Below the pieces are notes generated by a model. The model saw nothing but the letters and a program-made list of their open reading frames with translations, was not told where the DNA came from and did no database searches. DNA of 64,000 bases from Anagrus nilaparvatae (lineage: Eukaryota > Arthropoda > Insecta > Hymenoptera > Mymaridae). The DNA lies in assembly GCA_022575985.1 (NCBI GenBank), contig JAKSXM010000007.1:24430501-24494500 (forward strand), in the 5' to 3' direction. Made by a program: the position numbers and the translations under genes. Every line of letters begins with the position of its first letter. Within the stretch, counting starts at the first letter, position 1. Of this stretch, positions 25,501 through 37,500 are shown in pieces.

Positions 25501-28500
25501 ATAAAAAAGTAAAGAACAAATAATAAAATATATTTAAGTTACTGTACATTTGTATGGTCTTTCGCCTGTGCGTAAGACATACAAGTGTATTATGATTTTA
25601 CTTGCATCGTCGACAATTACATTTATATGGTTCTTCACCGGTGTGGCGCTGTTCTGTGTAAGTGCCGGCGACGCTCCAAGATTATATAATATATAATAAT
25701 AATGTTTAGGAAAGGGGGGAAGGGGGAAGCTAAGTCAATAATAAGTCTTATTTAATTAACAAAAAAGAAATGAATTTAATAATAAAAGAGATTAATATTT
25801 TATAATTATTTACAAAAAAAACTTAGAACTATATTTGGCCATTATTAAAATAAAATAAAATATTATCGGCCTCGTGGGCCTTGATTATTTTGATGGACGC
25901 CATATTTTATTGAATCGTATGTGCGCGCACGGGTGTCGATTATACTCGCGTATATAAACTATAAAGTTAACATTATTAAAATTCCATCGAATATTTTCGA
26001 CACGCGTGCTCACACATAGATGATTTTTCACACACTCATACAAATAGATTTCACTCACACATACGCGTAACCGCGTGAAAATAATTTTAATAAATGAAAA
26101 TGAATAATTAAATAAAACGAAATAATAATAACCCGAGGTACCTTTTCTTGAAATCTTGATGCTTCTTTCTAGTCAGGCCTGGCTGAAATCTTCTTTCCTG
26201 GACTTTTGGTTACTTGGCCTGGTTACTGGTACTGGTTACTAAATATTTTCTGGTTTCTGGTTTGGCTAGAGCTTCTACTATTTTAGCTGCACTTGAAGCC
26301 ATACTTCCTGGTGCATAAACACACATTATATTACACTGAGGGGAGAGCCCATGCTCTCTCCCTCTCTTAGAGAGCACTTTCTCACAATTGCTGTTTACTG
26401 TTCAGCGGCCGAGACGAGAGTGTGGCACTCCCGCTTGCTCATACTTTTCCTGTGTTCCCGGCGTCTAGCTTAGTTAAAATTCGCTGTTTCTTAATTAGAA
26501 AAGACGCACGAAATCACAAAACATTTAAATATCAAATTATCATAATATTTTACTTTTATAATGCAAATTATTGCATTACACTCTTAAGTTTAAACCTCTA
26601 AATTCATAATTAGAAACCCCAAAAACCTATTAATTCATGATCCTGCCGATTGAAAAGGCTTGGGTATAAAGTTTGCAAAAATAAGGGTTGATTTGCAAAT
26701 TTAAGGGTGTTTGACCAACTTTATTAAGTTAAAACCCACAAATTCGTAATTAACGACCCCAAAAACCTATAAAATCATGATCCTGCCGATTGAAAAGGCT
26801 TGGATATAAAGTTTTCAAAAATAAGGGTTGATTTGCAAATTTAAGGGTGTTTAATCAACTTTACACACTTGGGACCCTCAAATTCGTGATTAGTGAGCCA
26901 AAAAACCTATTATAATCTGCTTAAATTGTTATTTATAACTCCTGTTAAAAATATTGTTAAAATACCCCTTAAAAGGGTAAATTTGCAAATTTAAGGATGT
27001 TCCACCCTTAGACGGTCTCCGGGACCCCGAAATTCGTGTTCAGCGACCCAAAAAACTTAAAGGGGAACAAACCTCATTAGTGGGGAAAAAATCGACCCCC
27101 CCCCGTGATTTGCCTGGAGTAAATATACGAAATTCGCATATTTTAATACGATCCATGTCGAGAAAAAAATAAAAATGCCCCGGATGTCGTACTAATGACA
27201 AAAAAGTATTTTTAAAGTTTAGCTATAAAAAAAAATTTGTTTTATATTTGAACCTACATAAGATATTCTCTTAAAATCACAAAAAGCTAAAATTTGTAAA
27301 TCGTAAGATCTGACATTTAAATTTCTCTATATAGATTCTTAAATTTAAGTTCTGAAAAATTGGAAATTCAATTAACTATTAACACTTGTAAAATATACAA
27401 GAATAAATTTGAGAAAAGTATCTGGAGATTTTAAAAAGTAAAGGAACCCACACAAAAGGATAGGAAATGTAGTTTCAATTAAATTGGCTAAATTTTTTAT
27501 ATTTAGTAAGTTTCATCTTTTTCTTTTTTCATTTTGAAAAAAAGTCTACATGGGCACAAAACTTCGAATTCTCAACTTTGGCTGTTACGAAGCTTTAAAG
27601 TTCCAAAGCTCCATTATAGCAAGTTTGCTTAAAATAATTTTCTTTTTATTATTTAAGTATACCTTCATGTTTTTGAGGTTACTAATTTTAAATTTGATAT
27701 GAGATTGACAAGTAATCAGTCAAAACTCTGAAATATAAAAAAACAATTTTAAAGTTTAATTGGGGTTTATACGTTTTTAAGGTCGCTGATTTCGAATGTG
27801 ATATGACATTGACAAGATTGTTTATTGAAAGCTGTTAATTACCTGTCAAATTTCTAAAAAAGTTGTTTAAAATATTAAAGTTTAGCAAATACTAACTTTA
27901 TTGAGGTAGAAATCAGAAACTTCAAAAATGTAAATCTCAGACAAAGTATAAAGTTTTTTTTCGATATTTCAGATTTCTGATATATAATTGACAGCTGTCA
28001 ATTAAAAATCTTGTCAATCTGAAATCAGATTCGAAATCAGCGACCTCAAAAAGATAAATGTATAGTTTCAAACTAAAAGAAAAAAGATTTTTATGCAATC
28101 TTGCTATGATGGAGCTTTGGAGCTTTCAAGCTCCGTATCAGCCAAAGTTGAGACTGAAGAGTTTCGGGCCCATGGAGACTTCTGTCCAGAATGATGAAAC
28201 CTACAACATATCAAAAATTCAGCTAATTTGACCAAAGCTCCATTTCTTATCCTTTTGTGTGAGACCCTTTCAAGATCAATTAATGTCCTATAGTAATTTG
28301 GACACAAATTATGACAAACAGCTTTTTTTAATAATGCAAAAAATTTAACTTTATTTTATTATCAATAAATTATTAAAGTGAAAGATATTAAAAAAATATT
28401 CAATTTTTCTGAAGCTGTATTTTGCAAAGCAAAAGTTGAACCTTATTAAAAAATATTCAACTTTCTACTTTACGGTGCAGTGGTCAAAATAATAAAAAAA

Positions 28501-31500
28501 ATGTTTTTCAGTTTTGAAAACGAATATTATGTAAAAAAAAAACTAAGTAATTTATGCGCCTAGGGAAAGCAAACTTTTGCATTTGCCAAAACATACTTTT
28601 CTATATCTTCTGAGAACGTATTATTTAATATTCTTCAACATCAGAAATATTAAAAATCTTTTTGAAAATATAAAAGTAAATAAAACAAAATTTCTTTTGA
28701 ATGTATAAAAACAATTTTTTTTGGCTTTTTATGTAAGTTGCTAATTTTTAGTTAAAAATATACAAAAAAAAAGTTTTACTTTAACAACTTACTTCTTATT
28801 AAAACTAGAAAAGCTAAAAATGATTATTTTATGTTTAGCTAAAAAATTTGTTATCTTATTATTTTATTAAAATATTAATCAAAAGTATTTTTATAAATTT
28901 TTAAATTTAGTTTCTGAAAGAGTTGAAAAGTTATATAATCGATAAAAAGAGCAAAGAAAATGGCAAAGTGAAATATTTATCTTACTTTGGGATATATTTA
29001 TTTTTTATTTCCTTTTATCATTACCCCATATCAAAAAGTATGTATTTTTAATTAAACTTTCTTTTTAGAAAAATACATACATAGCTTTAAGGTGTCTCAC
29101 GGAGTTTATGAAAAACGAATAATATGAAGTAAAATTTACTGGAGATGAAGATAATTAAAAAACAAACTCGATGATCCCAAAAAATACTCAGGTTCCCGAT
29201 CAATTAAGAAAGAAATAAGTAACTGAAAATTTTTAAGGTTAACACCGCGTTCTTATGGGAGTTGATATTGTTTTACTTCGTACTAATTCAATAACGAATC
29301 ATTTTAGATAAAATTGTACACACGTGTTATTTAACAAAAATATAAACTTTTCCAAGAAAAAAATACAATAGTTGCCGATCAAATAATAAACACATAATTT
29401 TAGTCGCGGGCCCCATTCAATAAAATATTTTGTGTTTTAAAAATTTTGTTTACACCGCAGTCATTATATAAGAAAATGCATTATTATTAATAATAAATTC
29501 TAAATATTCACATATCTACAAAATAAATAATAAAATTTAATCAATTAGTTATGCCCCCTCTGATGTCACCCTAAAATATACGGACCTAATACCGTGCGCC
29601 ACCTTAAGTTTTTTTTATTTTTTTTTTTTTTGAAGTATATGGGCATATCTCACCAAGTGGTTATATTGCATATATGAGGGTTTTAATGAAAATCCAGTTT
29701 TCTGTTTCAAAAAAAAATTATTGAAATTTATTTATATATATTTCTTCTCAAGCCTCAAGAAATTTTTTTGCCTAATTTCGTTAATTATTATGAAATAACA
29801 ACCTTGGAATGATTCGAAACCCTAATATTTTGTTGGTAACCTTGTTAAGTTTTTTAAATTCTTAACATTACAGTGGGAATGCCGTAAAACCATTTGCCTT
29901 TTTATAAATAGATTTTGATAAATTAATAATATAATTAATTTCTTTACATAATTAAAACAGTGTGCTACTTTTCTAAAAAAAATTCTTCCAGCTGAAACAT
30001 TGGTAACCATATTTTCAAATAAATACGATCAAAGAAAGTTTTTTCAGCCACAAATGAATGCCGTGAACAATTTTTATTTCTAACTATTGTGAAAATTCTC
30101 TACAATGTTTCACAATTTGAAAGTGATTTGAGAAAAACTGGTGCCTCCAATAATTTAGTAGATATCGACACCAAAAGGCTTTGTTGTCGATGCGTAATTT
30201 TGGTACTAAAATTACATTTTTTAATGGCACTCGTTCAATTTTTAAAAAATCTTCGCAAAATCTTTTGTGATTTATGTAAAATGTTATAAGATTTCAGTTA
30301 AAAAAACGGCATAGCTTGATTTAATGCATTGTATGTATAAACCTCAGTTTTATATAAAATAATCCTACAATTTAGAAGCATTGTTTACCAATAACCTAAA
30401 AATAACAAACGTGTGTAAGAACTACCTATATTTCATTCTTAGTTCAAAAAAGATGTTTTTGATTTGAATTTAGTGCTTTAAAAAAATAAATAAAATTATG
30501 TAGTTGTAGGTCATACTTAGTGGATCATTAAAATCTATATTTCAAGAAAAATACATTTTGAAAAAAATCAAAAACTCTAAAAAAATGTTTCAAAAATCAT
30601 AAAAGGCACAACTAAATGATTTAATAAATTATAATAAGATAATGCGATCATATTTTAACCAGTGGCGGATTCAGAAAAGGGCCTAAGCGGGTGGGGCGCT
30701 TAAGCAAAATTTTGTATGTTTTCTTATGAAATTTGTATTAAAAAACAAAATTATGAACAAAAAACATGCATTTTTTGGAGCTCAGGGGAGGCAATTACCC
30801 TTACCACCCCCCTTTTGATCCGCCCATGATTTTAGCAGTAACTTTAACGTTAACTATATTTTAGGCTTTATGTGAGCAATGCGATGAGCAATGAGTTAAA
30901 GATTCAGGGAGCTTAGCCTAGCTATATCTATAGCGAAGTCTGTAGAACATTTAATTTTTTGTTTATAAAAAAATTGAAAATTTATCTTCTTATTATTGGT
31001 TTTTGGACAGAAATAAAAATTATTGTTATATACCTCTATATTTTCCAGTATTTTTGAGAACTAATTTCATCATTTAGTAATTATAACCTTAAATATATTT
31101 TTTAATTTAAGAAGTTCATTTATCAAACGCCGTAACTTAAAATTAAGTTACGCAAAGAAAATCTTAATTTTTATTGTTTTATTAAACTTATGTCCAAATA
31201 TCGTTATTGTGCTCTCAAAAATAAAATTTATTTTAAAAAATTAGAAATATAACCACTTGGTGAGATATGCCCATATAAGAAAATATTTCTATTGACTAAC
31301 CTCTAGAGGTTTTCCCACTGGATAGTTCAATGGCCCGTAACTTGAAACTTCGCAAGTTATTCCTCTGAAACAACTTTGTTTTCTTCTACCATAACTCGTA
31401 CCAATTTTTCCTTCTTCCACTGCTGACTCAGGAGAACTTTTTCGCGAAATTTTTTGGTCTCTTTCACTTTCTGTTGAATCGATATCAAAAGTTTGTTTTT

Positions 31501-34500
31501 TTGTTTTTTTTTCATCGACTACAACTGTCATGTCAATTTTTGTGCTTTCTTCTATAATGGAATCGTGTTTTGTAACGTTTTATTTATTAAGGTTAATAAT
31601 GATGATGATGATGGTATTAACACATACATAGATGATTACATATATAACTTTGACTATATAAATACCTTAATTAATTTAGAATTGGTCTTTACGAACAAAG
31701 ATGTTAATAATACTACTACTGAATGTGGTATACATTTAAATACTCGACATAGTAGTGGAAAATTTAATTGAAAAATTTTTCAATTTTTCAATAATTTTTT
31801 TGCAACTGAAAAATTGTGTAATGTTGTTATAAACACAAATAAATTCTAAATTAATTAATTATTTATTTAAAAATATAACGAACGATAAAATCTTAAAATT
31901 ATTATATAAATACCTGTTTTTGGTGCATTTGGAAATTCGTATTCACAGTTTTCTAAACTTGGAGTCTTAAATGCAATGATGGTTGGTTTCGTACGCATAT
32001 ATCGAAAACTTTGGGCCAATGATTTATTTTGAGGGCTCAAGTATGCCATACCAAGAGATTTTAATCTTGCACGACGTATCGAACATTCATCGAAACTTTT
32101 TTCTGACTCGGATCTCATGTAGTCTCGTAAACTAAAAAAAAAAAATAAAACTTACAGGAGAAAAGAAGCTTAATAGTTTTAGTATGTTTGTATTAAAGGT
32201 ATCTGATTTATATTGTTAGTTGTTATTTATTTCGATTTCTTTTTTATGTTGTATCAGATTATGTTTAAATTTATAAAGTTTCTTTTAAAAATGTTTTAAA
32301 TTTAAGTATTTATACTTGTTTCTTTTGATTGTTACGAGTTAATTCATATTAATTTTTGTCAAAGAAGTCAAACCTTAGGTTTCAGGCTAATAATTCAATA
32401 AAGCAAGTAACCTATTGAAAATTGTAAAGAAAGATGGCAAGAAGTATACTTAAATTCTGGTACTGGTAATTAATAAAACATCTCAAGAAACATTTATTAT
32501 TTATTTATAATATTTGAATTTATTTGAAATTATTAAATTAGTACGTTATTTGCACTTTTCGTTAGCATGAAATGTTAATTATAGAATTGAATTAGGTACA
32601 CAAAGTGTTATTTAAGTTGTCAAATTTAAATTAAATTTGTCAATTATGAGATTCTTGATAAATATAAACAGATAAATAGTAAAAATTTTTATTAAACAAC
32701 AGTCTGTATAAGCAATCAAATAATCAAGTAAAGTTCTATCAAAAGGTAGATAGAATAAGAAGCGAGGTGGTAAGAAGGGGTCAAAGTAAACATGAAGTAC
32801 TGCTGTCTTGAGGGTCACTTGGGATTTTATCTATCTAAGATTAGCCGGAAGAGAATTTCTGGCTCTGACAGTGAAGTTATAAATTAAGACAAATAAACAG
32901 ATGTCCTCGCCAAGAAGATGGACAGATTTAAGGGTCAGTTGATATTATATATAAACAAAGGATGTGAATTATTATTATTCAAGATTTAATTTAATTAGAT
33001 TATATAGAAGAAAAGAAATAAAGAATTTCTTACACCATCATTCTTGCTTTCTTTTTTGTCTTCGTTTGCATATCCGGCATTGAAAATGATTTTTCCAATG
33101 GAGTTTTAGTTGTTAGGGCCAATCGACGTATTTTTTGTTCCCTCGATAATTTCTCTGGATTATTAACTGGAATAAAAAAATTCTTATACCTCTATTCGTT
33201 ATACGAAATTTTATCTCTTATATATTTACTTTCTAAGGAATTTTCTAAATTCGCTGGCGAACTATTGATTGTAGTATTTGAAGATGTTGTTTTATTATTA
33301 TCTGGAGTAAATGCTGGATTATCAAGTCCTTGCGGATTACTATCTATAGAAACCTCGGAATATTTTTTTTCCAAAATACTTGGTATCTTTTTTAAAACCT
33401 TACAACTGCAATAACAGAATTTTAAAGTATAAGAAAAATAATGAAATTAAAATAAATATTTATTTTTACGGAGTATTTTTTGGTGCGCAAGTTTCGGGTA
33501 AAATTTCCCCTCGATGAAGTTTTTGCTGTTCTTTTTCAAAATAAGAGTATAAACTGTTTGTCCATTCACCAACAGCACGTATATGTAACCACATGTATTC
33601 TAAAATTTATTAAAATAGATTAAATTCGATTTAACTTAATTATTAAGTTTGAGCTTTTAGTAATACGTTGCGCGATACGAGACAAGTCAATACTTCTCAT
33701 CGGAGTGAAACTTGATTATTCGTAAGCTTTTTAAAATTCGATGCATTAATTAATTTTAAATATTATATTGAATAAAATCGAAACATGTAAAATGTTTTTG
33801 TAACAACAAGTCAGAAAAGGACCTTAATTAAGCTAAAACTAACCAAAACAATATGAAACAATAATTACACATCACTGAGTATAAATTGAGTTACGAGTTA
33901 TTGTTGTAATCCTTTTTACTTAGCTTTGTTAATCTTTTAAATAAATAATCGTCTAATTGAATTTAGTTCTACTTTTATAATTATTATTTTTTTAATTTTA
34001 TATTTTTAAGCATTCTTTAGCTGCATTGCTGATAATATCTTATTTTTTTTTTATTGCATTATTTTTTATTTAGCATATTTTGTTAAAAAACCCTAAATTT
34101 ATTAAATAGCTAAGCCTCTTTTATTAAAGGTGTGATTATATATTTATTAAGCATATATTTAATTTTACTCACTCGATTCTAATATATTAAACTTAAAATA
34201 TCCGATTTTTTGATCACTAAACACATGCATTGATTCAAGGTACTGGAGTTATTGCTTAATAAGGATGAACCCTTTTGTTTGAGTACGCGAAAGTAATTAA
34301 ATGAATAAAAATGTTAGGAAATTTATTTTTTTGGTAAAGAGTATCAAAAATTTTATCAGATATTAAAGAATTCAAATTACTTTTAAAATAACTAAACTTC
34401 CAGGGTTATTAACATGTTCAAAAATTAATAGTTAACGCAAATTGCGGTTTAAATGTTTAAGAAAATTGAATAAAGTTTACCTTCTTGTTCGGGAGCACTG

Positions 34501-37500
34501 CTGACAGTAAATGGATGCCATTCGTATTGTGCAATAACAGGAATGTTAACAAATACATAATCTCCCGGCCGGAAATCAAAATTAGGTGGTCTTTTTATAA
34601 CAAGGTGCGTAACCTTCGACGGCAACAAAAGACCTGAACTTATATAAGTTTTCCCGCGTTGAGAACGTAACCACATCAACCTACGTATCCTTTCAACTGC
34701 ATATATTGATCCTGGTATAAAAAACCATTTCCAAAAGTTAGGGCCATGAAATATCATAAGTATCCAAAAGGGCACGTATAGAAGATGAGACCAATAGAAT
34801 ACCTGAAAATTGTAAATTTTTTATCTTTTAAAAAAAATTATTTTTTTTTTAAATAATTCGCCAAATTTTCATCGCTAAAATTTTTATGGGATGTATACTT
34901 AATTTTTAGCTTCGAATGGTATATAAGAAAGAATTTATATCATGTTCTTTAAACATGGTTATAATGACGTTTTTTCTATGCTTTTTTCCTTGTTCTATTT
35001 TCCTTCATTTTACCTTTTTCTTATTTTTTTTTATTTGCTACGTCAATATTTATAAATGCTTCCTTGTATGAAATATATTTAACAGTTTTCCTTATCTTTA
35101 TAAAAAGTCTAATTTTGCAGTTTGTTAAAACAAATATTTTTTTAAATAATTACTATTTTTTAACTCACTTAAGACGCGAGATTAAATAATTTTAATTTCA
35201 GTCTTTCTCAGTTTTTTTTCCCACTTGGGTTATTGTTAGTCATATCGCACTAACATCAATATTTTATTCAGCCATAAAAAGCTCTTTTTACTTTCAATTG
35301 GAATCAGGTTCTCCCAGAATCCAATTTTACTTCCAGGGGTAAATTTTTCTTTCAAGATATTATTTCAGCCCCAAGACATCATTTTGCCCTAAAAGGGCAT
35401 TCGATATTATATGTTATTCTATAACTTCCTAATCCTAAGTTCCTAAGTACAATAATTATCCTAATTCCTGAAACCCAGTTTTATCTTAATTCTAAAATCT
35501 ATAAATTATCTTTTTAACCTTGTTTTTTTTTTAATTGTGTATTTGAAAATATTTTATCGTATTTAGACCAATTTGCAATTTAGTAACCTCTCCTCAAAAG
35601 AGTGAAAATTGATAAAAACTAACCCTAAACTTAAAAAAAATTAAAAAAACTGCATTACATTGTACATTCCAAAGTTTTCGCCTCATTAGAAATTGCAACA
35701 ACTGTAGTCCTAAAAATTTATTTTTAAATGCAGTCTGCACTAGCTCATGTATACGAATTCTTGTTAGTAAATATAATAACTCTTAATTATAACTCTTGTT
35801 AGTAAATCTACTATTTATAAACTACAAGACAGTAAAGTTGCCTGTACGTGGTTAATTGTTAGATAAAATTATTGTAGTAAAGGTGGTGAAACTTATATTA
35901 TGACGATGTAAAAAGCCCCCAAGGATGCTATAACGAGTTAGTTGCATTAGTATATATATCACATAAATAACAAATTAATTCAAGATTTTAAGATCTATGC
36001 AATTGTTAAAAATTATGTTTTACCTAATTATTCTTTAAAAAACATGCATTAGATTGCTATCTCAATAAGTTATGTAAGGGTCAATTTCGTTAAAGTGTAT
36101 AAATAATTGTATGCAAGTTTTAATGATTTGAAGTATATGCCCTTTATACATATTTTAATTTATCGTCCAATTAAATGAAAAAAAAGAAAGTAAAATAATA
36201 ATCTTTGAATGATTCACCGAAATAAATTACAGTTTGATTATGAATCGAATAAATAAATATAAATTTAAATGTAATTATATGTACCTCAAAACATCCACCT
36301 CTTCTTACGAACGGCAAAGAACAAACAGTCATTATTGCCAAGATTACAATCAATGCTACGCCCGTTGGATTTGCAGCACCAGCTATCAGTCCAAAAAGTT
36401 TTGGTCTACTTGTTAATATCCACTCGGACATTGTATAATTTAAACTATTTAAATGTTCGTCATGAATAACAATGGTGCCTGGAATGGTTTTTTTATTTAA
36501 AAATTTATTATTAAAACTTGTAATAAATATATATATATAGTTTTTAAAATAAATATTACAAAAAATGCTCAAATATTATAGAACATTATTTATAATGTAG
36601 ATAACTAAATGCAAAGTAAAAATTATTCGAATTTACTTTTCCGCTTGAGATTTCTTTTTTAACGAGACTGACCATTATTATTGTCTTGCTGCTTTATGTA
36701 AAAAACTTATATTTGGGTTCGTTTGATTTTTGCTTGGGGTGTATTTGATACATTAAATCTTATACTTACAAAGTTTTATTTTTTATTCTTACTTTTATTT
36801 CCATTGGTTTTTCTTCTTTTCAAACTGTGTACTATGAGACACTACAATAATTCTTTATTTGACGCGCATTCGTTTCATTCTATACAAAAGATATTTTTTT
36901 AACTCAAATTATATTGTTTTTTTCTACAATGCCCTTATATCATTGAAAAAATATATGATGGAATTTAAAATTATAAACAAAAATATTTTTAAAAGTAAAA
37001 GTTGATAAGAGCAATTATGGAAACACGACAGCAGGTAGTCATTTATGGAAATCTAATGAATATACTTATGCTTATACCAGAAAAACAACTGCTTAAAATC
37101 TATTATATATATTTTTTTTTTATCTGTGATATTTTTTATTTTTTGGGCGTTTTTCCAAAAAAATGTAATTTTGACTTTAAAACTAATGGGCAATTTTTTT
37201 TTCGATGTTAAGTACAAACGAGATATCCTAATTTTTTTTAGTGCGAGAAAATTTAATAATAAGTTATTTCATAAACAGCGTGCCTCTACCTTTAGTTAGG
37301 AATAATTTTAAAAATGCACTATGTTTTTATTCGTAATCAGAGTTTTTTTAATTTTCATCAGTATTAAAAATTTATAAAACTAAGTAACTAACAAGACCAC
37401 AATGACAAATTATAATCCATAGTTATGGATGAGTATTATCTTAACAAAACACCCCCAATACCCTACGTTTGTTCCAACGTGGTTTCTAGGTCTATGAATA

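Larger units (their letters stand above)
21729..26580. mobile_element. Non-autonomous LTR-type element, 4.85 kb
   Basis: Two direct repeats of 1114 bases (21733-22846 and 25467-26580) start TGAAAG and end TTGCATTACA; everything I compared between them is identical or nearly so, pointing to recent insertion. The interior (22847-25466) has no gag or pol frame, so it would depend on another element. CTCTT occurs just outside both ends (21724-21728, 26581-26585) and may be the target duplication, in which case the repeat starts four bases before TG. No convincing primer-binding site or polypurine tract was recognised, so the LTR label is an inference. Confidence 0.75.
18637..27126. mobile_element. 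8.5-kb foldback-like element with later insertions
   Basis: The left end (TATACTCCAGGCAAATCACG) is mirrored by GTGATTTGCCTGGAGTAAAT at 27104-27123. Going inward both arms carry the complement pair around GGTCTCCGGGACCCCGAAAT and then 140-bp subrepeats: about eight on the left, about two on the right. It has been broken by a 1.7-kb inverted-repeat element (19702-21406) and a 4.85-kb element with direct terminal repeats (21729-26580). Without those it would be about 1.9 kb. Homology to the sequence just outside its ends suggests the true boundary may extend to about 27185. Confidence 0.72.
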
